Translations under genes and position numbers: made by a program
NCBI GenBank assembly: GCA_032622095.1
Contig: CP136065.1
Location: 109,845,195 to 109,909,194, forward strand
Reading direction: 5' to 3'
DNA length: 64,000 bases
Origin: Siphonodentalium dalli
Taxonomy: Eukaryota > Mollusca > Scaphopoda > Gadilida > Siphonodentaliidae
Part shown: in pieces, positions 12,611-23,877 of the stretch
How positions within the stretch are numbered: position 1 is the stretch's first letter
How the letters are laid out: every line of letters begins with the position of its first letter
The notes under the pieces: generated by a model
What the model was told of the DNA's origin: nothing
Databases searched by the model: none
The model's input: only the letters and a program-made list of their open reading frames with translations

Positions 12611-14371
12611 TTGTTAATCACTTTCAAAGATCCCGCGATTTAATAAATTGTTGTTCATTTATGATTGGTATTGTAATTTTAACTAGTTTTGGTTTAAATT
12701 TCGCTTCAGTTCAATTTGTATAATTTTGCCTTCCTAATTTCGTTGCAAATCATGCCAAATCAAATGCACTCAAATTTTAGTCAAAATATAATTAGTCTCA
12801 CTCTCAAACTCAAAGAGTCAAACTCAAAGCACTGTGGAGGAAATGCTTCTCGAAATCTCATTCCGCCCTTGCAAAATTCCCATTCCGAGCGGTATAATAT
12901 CCGATTCTGTTAAAGTTTTGCTCAATTTTCCACGACCATGTTTACGAATTGATCATTTGATGTATATGACGAGGAAGCACAGTTACTGGACGTAAAGTCC
13001 CAAAAATTAAGGGTTTAACTTTAATCGAGTTTATAATTCGCTATCCCAATATAAAGAGCAGAAGTTATCAGGTCTGGCAAATGTGAGAATACAGCTACAA
13101 TAGCTGTATTCAGCTAACCTAGCTGTATTCAGCTATATATTATACTCTCAAACCGGCTGTTTTTCGATAATAAACTAGAAGCGCTAATTTGCGCATCAAA
13201 ATTAGGCTACCCTATTCTCCGGCCACCCTCAACCAATTCAAAATCGTCGCTTGTGTTCTGACAAAGTGTTGCCTTTTGTCGGCACGGCGATGGTGATTAT
13301 GTGTGAAAACTTACTACGGCGGTCGATGTCGGTCATAACGGTTAATAACTCTCTTATGCAATGCGGAATACCTTGAAAAATACATTAAATACAATATTTA
13401 TCACCGAAGATGGAACATCTTAATCATTCCCGGAAGTATCAATATTATGCTGCTAAAACGCAGTTTGGTTGGTGCGTTAAAACAGGTAAAAAGGGGAACA
13501 TCTCTAGCCAGAGTTTAACCGAGCGAGTTCCACTCACTGCTTGAGCTGATTCTCTCCAAAAATACGGAAACGCATACTTGTATGTCGAATCGCGAAAATA
13601 CAAATACCAATGTTATGTTTAGTAAGTTTTCACACATTATATATTTTCCCGCCAAAACAGATTGAATAGTTCTGACTCGCTAACGACCAGGACTTCATGT
13701 TTGAAATACTTCAGAAATTATATAAGTCGCATTTTCATTTCAGTTGTCCCTATGTTGTGCCATACATTTGCAATATGCCGCACAATATCTGTATATACAG
13801 TTATGAATAGTTACCAGTATCGCTCACAAACCGCTAGTGGTATGTAATTCTAAATGCTTGATATAGGTACACCATTCTAACGCCCCCTACCGGTTTAGCA
13901 TCGGGAAGAAGTAAACGAGTGTTTGGGATGAATTTGATCTTTATTTTATAAGTTAGTTAATGAATGCATTTGCAGAAAATAGTCCCCAGAATATTTACTG
14001 ACATCGACCACCGTAGTAAGTTTTCACACAAAATCAGAATTGCCGTGTCGACAAAAGGCAACACTTTGTCAGAACACAAGCGACGATTTTGATTTGGTTG
14101 AGGGTGACCGGAGAATATGGTAGCCTAATTTTGATGCGCAAATTAGCGCTTCTAGTTTATTATCGAAAAACAGCCGGTTTGAGAGTATAATATATAGCTG
14201 AATACAGCTAGGTTAGCTGAATACAGCTATTGTAGCTGTATTCTCACATTTGCCAGACCTGGTTATGAAAACATTACCAGGTGCCCAGACAAACATATCC
14301 CAAATACAAGCACAAAACACAAAATACCAGGCATATGTCACCTGTTTCCTATAAATAATTAACATACTCAC

Positions 14372-14472
14372 CTACAACTCTGCAGCGATAAAATCGTTCC
14401 GGACGCCAAATTAACAGAGTTTAAAACATTTTTCACCATTATATAAGCGATGAGTGACTCGTCGCCATCCAT
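14372..14472 (-). CDS. Possible first coding exon in left palindrome arm C
   Basis: An ATG at 14472 opens 33 codons with no stop up to a GTAG|GTGAGT donor (intron from 14371), leaving two bases of a split codon. The peptide contains MVKNVLNSVNLASG and then ILSLQSC. The opposite palindrome arm encodes nearly the same peptide in the same frame. I do not recognise the sequence. Short length means chance openness cannot be excluded, so this is a candidate only. It might instead be untranslated leader. Confidence 0.3.
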
Positions 14473-14473
14473 G

Positions 14474-14610
14474 TTTTCAATGTTTTCATATACCGGGTAC
14501 TTGTTCAATGGGAAGTTGGATAGACCGGTGTTCTGCAACAAATAGTATGTCGGAACACATGCACTTTTTTCCAGAACACTGGTTCCCTTCCCACAATGCT
14601 AAGAAACAAA
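14474..14610. promoter_or_regulatory. Candidate bidirectional core promoter between palindrome arms
   Basis: The loop of the C/C' palindrome contains TTCCCACAATGCTAAG, close to the ZNF143/Staf-type promoter motif (core CCCAYAATGC), followed by AAAATGGCG, a YY1-like start-site motif. Outward splice donors lie about 100 bp on each side. Such a layout suits transcription starting in both directions. Assignment is inferential. Confidence 0.35.
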
Positions 14611-14714
14611 ATGGCGATATGGATGGCGAAGAGTCACTGGTTGTTAATGGTGAAATTTTTTTTAAACTCCGTTAATTTGGCGTCCGGAATGATTTTATCG
14701 CTGCAGAGTTGTAG
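14611..14714 (+). CDS. crlf3: Candidate upstream exon of CRLF3 (N-terminal extension)
   Basis: ATG at 14611 (inside CAAAATGGCGATATGG) opens 34 codons to a TTGTAG|GTGAGT donor, ending with two bases of a codon. Joining to the acceptor at 24644 completes an Arg codon and enters the CRLF3 frame with no stop, adding 42 residues before the conserved methionine at 24667. Phase agreement alone has a one-in-three chance, and the extension has no counterpart in the vertebrate protein as I know it. It may therefore be 5' leader, with translation starting at 24667. A competing leader exon could end at 12603. Confidence 0.3.
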
Positions 14715-15348
14715 GTGAGTATGTTATTTATAGGAAACAGGTGACATATGCCCGGTATTTTGTGCTTGTATTTGGGATATGTTTGTCCAGGTACCTGGTA
14801 ATGATTTCATAACTTCTGCTCTTTATATTGGGATACCGATTTATAAACTCGATTAAACCCTTATTTTTGGGACTTTATGTCCAGTAACTGTGGAGGGGAG
14901 CAACTCATGAGATGACACATATATTCAAATGATAGGACTTGTTTCTACGGCATTTTACTCTTCACTTAATTATTCTTTAGTCCCATATATAGCACGCTGA
15001 ACCAAATTACAAGGGTTTGCTCACTCAAATCCACACACACAGAAGAAAAATATTGTGTACAAATTTGAATTAATTTCAAAGCGAAAGAGATAATGTTTTG
15101 TAGAACAAATTGCTTAATTATGTGTATCCGCAAACAACCCATCGTTACTTTAAAAATACAGTTGATCAAAATAGTTAATACGCAATTTTAGCTTGATATA
15201 ATGCCTTCAAAGTAACATGTTCCGATTCTGTTTTCGGAGTGTTCCGATTCACAACACGCACATTTTCACCGTTCCTGACATGGATAAATGTTTACCGTAA
15301 TCCAGTTAATTGCTTCATTTTGCTGGCTTCACAGCCGTTCTACATGAC

Positions 15349-15947
15349 TAGTGTTGAAACGATTAGCATTTTTAAGGAATCGACTAGTCGCCAGAGGTAA
15401 TCGACTACTAGTCGACTAGTCGGACCCCTTCTAAGAGTTCCCGTTTCTATGCCCATATGATGTATAAAAAGGGCCATGTGGCATCGCAGTTTTGAGTACC
15501 GGTATCCAACTCTTTGTTTCAGAACGTTAAATTGAAAGCATGTGAACTATATAATCTCCCGTTTTGCCCATAAGTCTCCGAATTTGATGTATTAAACCCG
15601 GCTCTCCTGCAACCTTCATATTATCTCATGGTTTGGGGAATGTAGTTAATAAAACATTTTATATAAACACAATTGTCGCCGGTAGCCAAGAAATAAATAG
15701 GCAAGTCTCGTTAGTAAGTCTCGCTAATGAGATGTCAGGTGTATTAAAGGAACAATGCAATAAGCTCTAAGAAGTTAATATGTATTAACTGTTACAGATT
15801 ACGTGATAATATTTCCATGCAATGGCACTGCTGTCATGATAGCACTCAGGTAGTGCTTTTTCTTGACTAGTCGACTAGCATATTTCGGGATCGACTAATT
15901 TAATAATCGCGTCGATTTTGACTAATCAATTAATCATTTCAACACTA
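15349..15947. mobile_element. Non-autonomous hAT element with exact 8-bp target duplication
   Basis: The termini are TAGTGTTGAAACGATTAG and ...AATCATTTCAACACTA, flanked by TACATGAC on both sides (15341-15348 and 15948-15955). The interior has CGACTAGTCGACTAGTCG-type subterminal palindromes at both ends and no transposase. Length 599 bp. Confidence 0.9.
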
Positions 15948-16167
15948 TACATGACGGTAAATTGTCCTATAATGATTGAGTAAGTACAACGAATTAGTAT
16001 CTTATAATACCGTTACAACAGATCTTCAACATCACTGGCGTTGATTTTGATGCGATGTTTTTATATTCTCCTATAATATCTTGAGGTACCGGTACGTTAT
16101 TAAAAAGACCAAACATACATGTACATGTATGTGGGAACCAAATTGACATTTAATAAATAATTGAGCT

Positions 16168-16620
16168 TAAAGGTACTCAATCCGATTCGGTGGTCCCCAT
16201 ATCATCAGATTCCAAAAACAACAAATTTTTTTTTTAAATGCTGCTCCAGTTATCAGAATCGATTACTTGCCCAAAATAATGGTAACCAGTGAACTAGAGT
16301 ACAAAATTGCCCAAAACCTGTTATTTATAAACATTTTGTTCAATGAAATTTTGCCGGTTTGTCAATTATTTGACACAAAAAGCCACTTGATTTCAGGGTT
16401 ATCTATCTTCATCCGCAATTTGGTCCGAGACCGTCTTCTCGTCGACCTTTTACTGGGCCACTGAAAATGATCGGTGGTGAAAAATAATAGATTTCAAAAA
16501 TTGATATCTGATCACTCTGAACTTTGATGAGTTCGTTCCTCGATTCGAATAAAATATTTGACCATCGAAGCCAAGGAAATAGTAAATTATGAGCGTTAAT
16601 TCGGATTATGCATCTTTAAG
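16168..16620. mobile_element. Palindromic MITE, family D
   Basis: The ends are TTAAAGGTACTCAATCCGAT and a degenerate complement ATTCGGATTATGCATCTTTA. The subterminal sequence includes CTCTGAACTTTGATGAGTTC and ATCTATCTTCATCCGCAATT. Copies at 26125, 34389, 55633 and 58390 share these blocks. Confidence 0.75.
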
Positions 16621-17275
16621 CGCAATAAGGAATCTCTAATTGCACTTAAGCGCAATAAGGGAAGATCTGATTGTGCTTAAGCACAATAAGGAAATATATA
16701 ATTGTGTTTAAGCGCAATAATGAATATTTCATTGCATTCAAGCGCAAAAACAAATATCTAATTGCACATTAAAAGTGCAATAAGGAATATTCTTATTGCA
16801 CTTAAGTGCAATAAGAGCTAATTGAACTTAAGTGGAATTAAAAAAAGTTAATCTTCCTTATTGCGCTCAAACACAATTAGCCACATTACATAACCACCCT
16901 GTAATTCAAATGGTGTAGTCCATAGTGCAATGGTTGCACCTGGTGACTGTCCACACGGTGGCTTATTCGGATTCTACCATTTGCACAGAGGGGTGATCTC
17001 ATGAGAGATATTAATTGTGCTTAAAAGCAGAATACTGATGAGGAGCCAGAGATGTAATTGCGCTTAAGTACAATAAGGAATGTCTTATTTCGCTTAAGCG
17101 CAATAAGGAATGTCTTATTTCGCTATTGCACTTAAGATCAACAAGGAATCACTAATTGCGTTTAAGCGGAATAAGGAATATTCTAATATTGCGCTCTTAA
17201 AAATGCAATTAGTGATTCCTTATTGTGCTTAAGCTTAATTCCTTATTGCACTTAAGCTTAATTATTTATTAAATG
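16610..17275. repeat. Inverted-unit minisatellite field (TTAAGCGCAATAAGGAAT)
   Basis: The words TTAAGCGCAATAAGG and AATTGCGCTTAAG recur many times in both orientations over about 660 bp. Because TTAAGCGCAA/TTGCGCTTAA is self-complementary at its centre, neighbouring units can form many alternative hairpins. The array begins directly at the right end of the family D MITE and is interrupted at about 16870-17010 by unique sequence. Confidence 0.8.
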
Positions 17276-17279
17276 TCAT

Positions 17280-19370
17280 TTTGGCTTCACATACATGTAA
17301 TTATATGCTCAAAATAATGTGCACATGTAACATTAGTCAGTAGAGGTACTATACTATTTAATCTACAACATTTTAGTAACTGTGTCGGGAATATGTCGGG
17401 GTTATTTGTTTTTTGTATTTGCTTTCATTGCTTTGCTATCGATGACGTAAATGACGTAATCTTACTAATCTACTTTTAAGATGGCGATAGGCCCGTACTG
17501 ATCTCTGATGTGAATTATGCATGTTATAGAGCGATATCGAGCTTCGTGTAGTGTTTTATCTATGAGCCAGAGATGAGTCATTCAGTTGGCGATCAGCTGA
17601 ATCATTTTCGTCTAAATTAATTTGTCAAAAGAGTCGCCTGACAGCAATAATTTTAAATCGAAATAACGAAACCGCATATAATAAAAAGGAAACCTACGTC
17701 TTTTGACTGAACACATTATATCAAGCCGCTCGTTGAAAATCGGTATTTGCTTGTATACCCGCTCATGATAATTCTCATTTTCAGTTAAAAGCCATAGTTA
17801 TCCTCTCATATCATCGTTGATTATTTGCCCTGCTAATCGATATATCGTACTGAACTATAGCTATACGTCGCTCGGCACAATTTCAAAGTAAAATGTGAGA
17901 CTTCTGTTGCGAAACTGACATAGGAAAGTTTTCAACGACGAATACTGTTTAATTCAGGAAAATGAAGACATTGATAACATTTCTTAACATTATCTGAAAA
18001 TGTACTGTATAAAGAGTCTGAATGCATGCCCCTTTAATAGTCTCGTCATCATTTTGAAGACAACAGCTAAGGGCCATCCCATGGAGATGTTTATCGCTAG
18101 AAAACTGGATGTTTATAGTTGATAATCTAAATAGCATTGCTCGGGCGACAATTGAACTTACTCGGGCGTTAACGGAACATACAGGGCGGGAATCGGTGCG
18201 AAAACATAAATCATCGATTACAGCATTTTGATGGGCTATTTTGGCAACTAAATGATTGGGGAACATGTCCCAGTTGAAGCTAGAGGTAAACATTAACATA
18301 ATAGGTTATTAAACTTAACTTATATCTGTCTTTGTAAGTTTTTCGGATGGTAAATTTGAAAATTGCTCGATCGACAAGCAGAAAAACTCACAATGGAATC
18401 AGCATTTGCTCGGGCGGAATAATATTTCGAGGAACAGATCCTCAACAATGACTCAAACCTACTAATTAGATTATTCGGATTAATATATATTTTAATATTT
18501 GGACATTTACGTCTAGACTAAAAGTCTAATTTGTTGAACTAAGGCATGAACCTCTACTCTGGCTAACACCCGTAGCTCGATCATATTACATCAGTACAAA
18601 ACCTTTGAACTTTTTAAAGTTTTGACAGGGAACCTTATAAGGTTGAAAAAATAACGTGGGGAATATATTTCTTAGTTATTATCTGCTCCTTAATAATGTA
18701 CTTCACTGTAGGTAAATGTCCCAACTCAAATTGCATGCTTTTCTATGACTTTTGTGAGCCAATATTGCATTAAACATCATTCTAATTACCCAGGAGAAAT
18801 TCCATAATTGTAGCGACACAAAGCAAACTCGCTCACAAATTCACTTAAATTGTGAAATTTTAAGTTGGAACCTTCACTTACAGTGAAGTACATTATTCCT
18901 ATATGAAGATGGCCCCATATAGGAAAATAACCCCAATCAGAGTCGGCCCCATCACACCTTCAATTTTTGATGTGGGCTGTAGTCCTTGTGCACAGAAGGC
19001 AGAGTCAAATTTAAAAAAAACATGCACTATTTGTATATTGTATGTGTGCATGTGATAATTTAAGTGCGCATAACATAATATCTTCCAAGTACTGTGTATC
19101 TACACAGAAAGGCCAATCTAAGGGTTCTTTCTGTCATCCACATGCTCATGAACAGTACGATTACATCTCCAAGAGTGCTACATGTACGGGTGTGAACAAA
19201 TTATCATGTCTTGTGATCGGAATTTACACACTGCGATGTCCTCAACATTAACAGCCCTTTTGATTCAGATTGTTTGGCAACCCTTTGCCGTAACCCAGTT
19301 TGCTTCATCAAATGGCTTCGGCATTGCTGATTGCCATAGCCAATTATGAGGGCTGCATTAATCAAGCTTG
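17280..19370. other. Gene-free interval
   Basis: A 116-codon minus-strand frame at 17949-18299 has no recognisable domain or conserved-looking composition and I do not support it. There is some CpG around 17390-17560 (AAGATGGCGATAGGCCCG), which may be regulatory. No repeat boundaries are clear. Confidence 0.4.
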
Positions 19371-19374
19371 AAAA

Positions 19375-19484
19375 GCAGAATGAGGTCCCCGGTGGGTGAA
19401 TTTGTTGATGCTAGCCCACTGTGTGGGATAGCACCACTAAATTCACCCTCTGGAGACCTCAGTATGCATATGACAGACACACTA
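19375..19484. mobile_element. Short family B MITE
   Basis: Single hairpin with GAATGAGGTCCCCGGTGGGT and ACCCTCTGGAGACCTCA arms and a family B right end ATGACAGACACACTA. The second hairpin and the spacer are missing. Confidence 0.7.
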
Positions 19485-19622
19485 TTTGCAGCCTTGTTTC
19501 CCACCAATGGATATGACTCATTATGCGATTGTATTATCTGTTTTTCAGCATGTTGTCTGTTTTTATTACCTGAACACCCCTCCAAATGCATTTATAGACC
19601 ATTCCAACTTCCAATGTATACT

Positions 19623-20719
19623 TTAACCCTTTGAACCCGAGCGGCCGGAAAACCAGCCGCTGGTGAACATCGTCACGGTCGTCTGCTTCTCCAATAATTA
19701 TGTTTTTGTTTGTGTCTTGTTGCTATTGCGTTTAAGCACACAGCATCATGAATTGTGAAGCCTAAAACATTTTCGGTAGCCGAGGTGGTCCGGCAAATTT
19801 TGGAATCGGTCGCGGAAGATTTAGATGATAATGACTAGGAAAGTTGTGAGTTAGAATGGGAGAATGAAAGCACAGTGACACTGGGAGAGATTCAGACGTC
19901 ACTTGCTCCAGCAGCGGGCGGCATTATTTCAAGTAGAGATACGACAAGAGATCAATGTATGGGGCAGTTGATGTGTTGTGGAAGTGGGCGGAGCTTATAT
20001 CGATGTAGGGGGTGTGGCAGGGGGGCGTGACTTCATACCTGCAATTAGTCATGGTGATCATAATGTCCATACCTGGAAATGGGACGCAAATTTGTTTGTT
20101 ATACGTACCTTTACACCGAAAGAGAAGCCGGGACCAAAGAATGTACCAACTTCATTAAGTGTGGACAGTACATCCCAAGGTTGATTACTTAAATTTATTT
20201 TGGGATGATGCTCTCCGGCATTTGATTGTCGACGAGACCAATCGAAACATGATTTCGGAAAAACCAAACATGCGCCTAGGAAATGTCTAAAATGGCGCAT
20301 AATACAATTGAATGCTCAGGGCAATGGTGTCATTGGATCATTTTGGGTATGGCGCTTAGCAACCATTGCTACCCTTAAACAAAAGTTAGGTTCACTCATC
20401 CGGCCAGATATATAAAAAATTTCACAATAGGGCATTGGCTGCATCGAAAACGCCATTGCATAGTGCTGAAATACGTTTATAAAAGCTATAATTTACTTTC
20501 AATTTCGCGTAGTTGCATAGCAACCGTTGCCAGGGAGTGATCGTGCGGCATTGTATCCTGATCTTAAAATACTCAGTGGTCCATGGGAAACATACATGTA
20601 CATGTAAAGTTTCAGATCTGTGGCACCACTTAACCAACACATTGCGCCTACAGTCTACAATAAACCAAAAATAACACTGGGTGTCGATTGTTGTGGGGAG
20701 CCAGGGTTCAAAGGGTTAA
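19623..20719 (+). mobile_element. piggyBac deletion derivative, 1.1 kb
   Basis: Bounded by TTAA on both sides with 16-bp inverted ends TTAACCCTTTGAACCC and GGGTTCAAAGGGTTAA. It is internally deleted: only the front part of a piggyBac-like transposase remains (separate entry), after which sequence runs to the right end without the catalytic domain. The element supplies the parent type for TTAA-flanked MITEs in the window, though its ends differ from family A. Confidence 0.9.
19782..20290 (+). pseudogene. piggyBac transposase N-terminal remnant, broken
   Basis: A conceptual frame from 19782 gives an acidic segment (ESVAEDLDDND) typical of piggyBac N-termini, then an internal stop. From 19978 another frame includes TFTPKEKPGPKN and ends at a stop at 20182. 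A further frameshift near 20200 leads to LRHLIVDETNRNMI, matching the conserved I-V-x-E-T-N block that precedes the piggyBac DDE domain. The three catalytic Asp regions are absent. It is therefore a dead, truncated copy. Assignment rests on motif order and the TTAA termini. Confidence 0.75.
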
Positions 20720-21252
20720 TAGCTGAATTGGAGAATCCATTCATTATAGAAAGTGTTAAAATGATGTGAAACTCTCCGGTAGGGTGATCCAATAGAAATG
20801 GAGAATAATCTTGCTCAAAGTTGTTCTTTTTACGAATATTAATCCAAATTACCAACACACGCTGTCATTCTGATATATTAATTAAATGCACTGACTCTGG
20901 ATGTCAAAATCATTTGTGTTTGTTTGTCGCCAATTGTTTCGTCCCGAATCCAGATGTAAATATTTACAATTGAGCGTAGTTTTGACAATGTTTTCTATTG
21001 AGTGGTATACTATACTAGTCAATTTCTTTAAAATTTTCGGCGATTTTAGTAGAATGCTACATTCTCCAGATTGGCATAATGCCTGAATACTAACTTATCA
21101 GTTTCACAAACCCGAACAAGTCCATAATATGTCTTTAATGTAACTCAAGACAAAAAGGGTAAATTTCATCAAATTGATAGCATGTTCTTGCTTGAATTTC
21201 TTCAGTGCCACCAGGATCAGACTAGCCTCCCCCAGGAGTGGAGACTATTTCT

Positions 21253-21516
21253 TTAACCCTTCCATGATGGGAGCTGCGCTGGTGCAGCATTAATGATCCT
21301 ATGCCAGTGCATTCTCTTATATATGCGAGTCTCCCATAGGGACTCTCGTATATATAAGAGAATGCACTGGCTTACAAGGTCAAGGTAAATATTATTAGGC
21401 CAATGTATTCCCTTATATATGCAATGCTCCATATGGGAGACTCGCATATAAAAGACAATACATTGGCACAGGGTTTTATGCAAAATTTCAGGAAGCTCCA
21501 GTCATGGAAGGGTTGA
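21253..21516 (+). mobile_element. piggyBac-type MITE, family A
   Basis: The left end is TTAACCCTTCCATGATGGGA. The right end is CAGTCATGGAAGGGTTGA, with one base change in the TTAA. Two internal hairpins with TTCTCTTATATATGCGAGTC-type arms. Confidence 0.85.
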
Positions 21517-22059
21517 CACACAAATCTCTCTTTTTCTACATCGCTATTACTAATGAATTTAGAACTATGCTGGAATAAAGGATTTCAGCCAGACAGCCTG
21601 AGTATTCATGAGAACACAGACGTTTTGGCCTTGACCTGAAGGTACACAAACAGTGATTGAATAATACATACCAGTAACACTGACCTTCTTCTTGACTTCT
21701 TTATTATCCTTTAATAGGAATTATATCATTGTTGTTTAATTGCTAACAACTTAACAAAGCAAACTTAGTATGGTCTAAACCACTCGAGAAACATGTTGCT
21801 TTTGTTACACACATTGTACTATTGAGAAAGATGACTGTACCTTCGGTATAAGAGTATATATCAGTGAATGGGGCATACAGTGATGTATTAAGAAATGTAC
21901 AATGAAAGCAAATTCAATTGTATATTCATCTAATTTACCCATGGGGAGATCTTTTGTTAGAGCTACAATGGACATTCTGACTGCTGAGGTTAGAAGCCTT
22001 TGGTAAATAGTACCACTCTGTACCAAGAAATAATACCCCATCCCAATAGATGGGGGGGG

Positions 22060-22410
22060 GGCATACTGGATTACATGCATCTGTCTGTCCGTCCGTTCAT
22101 ATATCTCAACTGTGGTTTATCGTAATGTATATTTGGATTTCTGTCCGTCCGCTCATATATCTCAACCATGGGTTATCTGATCTCAATGAAATTTGGTATG
22201 CAGCCATAATGGAGGTTTGGCATCATGAGGGCTTTCAAAAGAGGGTTAATCATTGACGTTTTCCATTCAATAGTTATTCCTCTTTATCTGAAAATGTTGG
22301 ATTTCCATCCGTTGTTCGTTAGAATCAAGTAGTTCGTTAGAATCAAGTAATTTGTTCCTTGATCACATTTTTGTTCATCAAGAGGGTATCCCAGATACCT
22401 CTTGTTAAAT
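22060..22410 (+). repeat. CCGTCCG-type repeat fragment
   Basis: Contains CTGTCTGTCCGTCCG, two copies of CATATATCTCAAC, and a short direct repeat TCGTTAGAATCAAGTA. It resembles the unit content of the repeats at 34960 and 49370. Non-coding. Confidence 0.55.
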
Positions 22411-22537
22411 TTGCTGGCTTTATTAGTTTTGGACACTTTCACTGAATGTGACAACTCTCAAAAATAAGGATCCCTACCACCAGAAGGCAGGAGGAATGAA
22501 TGTGGCCTTGATGAACAATGCACAAGTTAGTGTGAGA

Positions 22538-22677
22538 TACAGTAATGCTCTAAGTAATCGACTCCTTAACCACAGCTTTCCGATGAATGGCAACAAGCCA
22601 TATTTCCGACTAAATCCTGAAAAGTTACCCATAATTCTGCTGTGGTTAAGGAGTCGATTACTTAGGGCATTACTGTA
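22538..22677. mobile_element. Family C MITE, loop-deleted
   Basis: Ends TACAGTAATGCTCTAAGTAA and the complement ending GGCATTACTGTA. The left arm is shortened after CCACAG, leaving an asymmetric hairpin. Confidence 0.8.
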
Positions 22678-22728
22678 CATGTAATTACAAAGGAATCTTT
22701 GAACATAACTCTGCAGCAAGACTGGATG

Positions 22729-23170
22729 TAGTGTGTCTGACATTTACAGAATGAGGTCCCCAGAGGGTGAATTTAGATATGTTACCCTGCATTGCCAAAT
22801 TCACCCTCTGAGGACCTCATTCTGCTTACTAAGCAGTGCTTAGGTCTCATCTTCTGGGAAGTTCTATAGTCTCAAATTAACATGGTTTTAGTTACTTTTC
22901 CCCTTCTGTTCATTTTCTATACCCCCCAATTTGCAGAAGATAAATTGCATAATCAAGGTGAGTAATTGGTGAACATCACCAACTTCTATTGCGGAAACTT
23001 CAATCTGATCCTATGTCTCCCATAGCATTTGAGGCCTAAGCAGAATGAGGTTCGCAGAGGGTGAACTTGGTGATTCTAGCTCACTGTGTGGGATAGCATG
23101 ATTTAGCATCATTATATTCACCGAATTTCACCCTCTGGGGACCTCATTCTGCAAATGTCAGACACACTAT
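22729..23170. mobile_element. MITE family B, full length
   Basis: Ends TAGTGTGTCTGACATTTACA and ...AAATGTCAGACACACTA. Two sub-hairpins with GAATGAGGT...CCTCTG-type arms flank a spacer shared with the copies at 2604, 30881 and 43835. Confidence 0.85.
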
Positions 23171-23535
23171 ATCCAGGCTTGCTCTGCAGTCATAATTATG
23201 GCTGAAAATACAAGGATTCTTCGGTTGTATGATTGACATTATAGTAGTGGGCCACATTGTGTCCTAAGTTATACACAGCTGTGGATTAGAAACTTGTTCC
23301 CGATGGCTCTACTCATTTGGGTCTGCACTCAGATCCAAATGTGTATGTATGTTGTAGCAAACAACTTACTGTACAACTGCTCAGAGGTTTTTGGTATGTG
23401 CAGAGTCCTGGTGCAAACTATTATATTAATACGACATTCCCATTGGGGAAACCTTGTCGTAGGTTGCATGCCTCTGATAAGCCCATGGTTGTTAATAATT
23501 GTCCTATTTGTATGCACCTCACCAATTTGTAATAT

Positions 23536-23741
23536 TTAACCCTTTCAGTGCCAAGTCCGATTTTTGTATCAACCCATAATTCCTTGATCATTTTTCAAAT
23601 TTATTGATTATAATAATGTGATACATTGATGGAAAGAGCTCTTTCCATCAATGTATCACATTATTATAATCCATAAATTTGAAAAATGATCAAGGAAATA
23701 TGGGTTGATAAAAAAATCGGACTTGGCACTGAAAGGGTTAA
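23536..23741. mobile_element. TTAA-flanked hairpin, almost perfect over 206 bp
   Basis: Starts TTAACCCTTTCAGTGCCAAG and ends CTTGGCACTGAAAGGGTTAA. The whole element is one inverted repeat with a turn at GAAAGAGCTCTTTC and very few mismatches. A piggyBac-type TTAA duplication with CCCTTT ends. Transcription through it would give a long hairpin RNA. Confidence 0.9.
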
Positions 23742-23877
23742 AGATGCTCTATCTCTTCCTGGCAATACTTTCAACAACGACAAAAGCCCAAAATTTCTAT
23801 GAAACTCCTTTCTGGGCATATTTCAATTGTTATTACCAAAACCGCACAGTAATATAATAATTTACTGTTTAGGGAAG

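Larger units (their letters stand above)
12979..14892. repeat. Composite nested palindrome (A-B...B'-C...C'-A')
   Basis: Three inverted-repeat pairs interlock. A (12979-13073) matches A' (14808-14892), with CACAGTTACTGGACGTAAAG against CTTTATGTCCAGTAACTGTG. B (13073-13345) matches B' (13999-14264), for example AGAAGCGCTAATTTGCGCAT. C (14264-14473) matches C' (14611-14808), for example GGCGTCCGGAA. The order implies that a palindrome C...C' was inserted between B' and A' of an older foldback structure, or was formed there by duplication. The arms are diverged by small indels. C and C' carry outward splice donors (see the entries at 14372 and 14611). Confidence 0.85.

Noticed and set aside
12429-12617. 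62-codon frame ending at a GTAAGT donor
   Set aside because: Uses a non-ATG start. The true ATG here (ATGGCGACGC) meets a stop after seven codons. Kept only as a possible leader exon.
17949-18299. 116-codon minus-strand reading frame
   Set aside because: No recognisable domain, no flanking splice signals, and composition typical of random AT-rich DNA.
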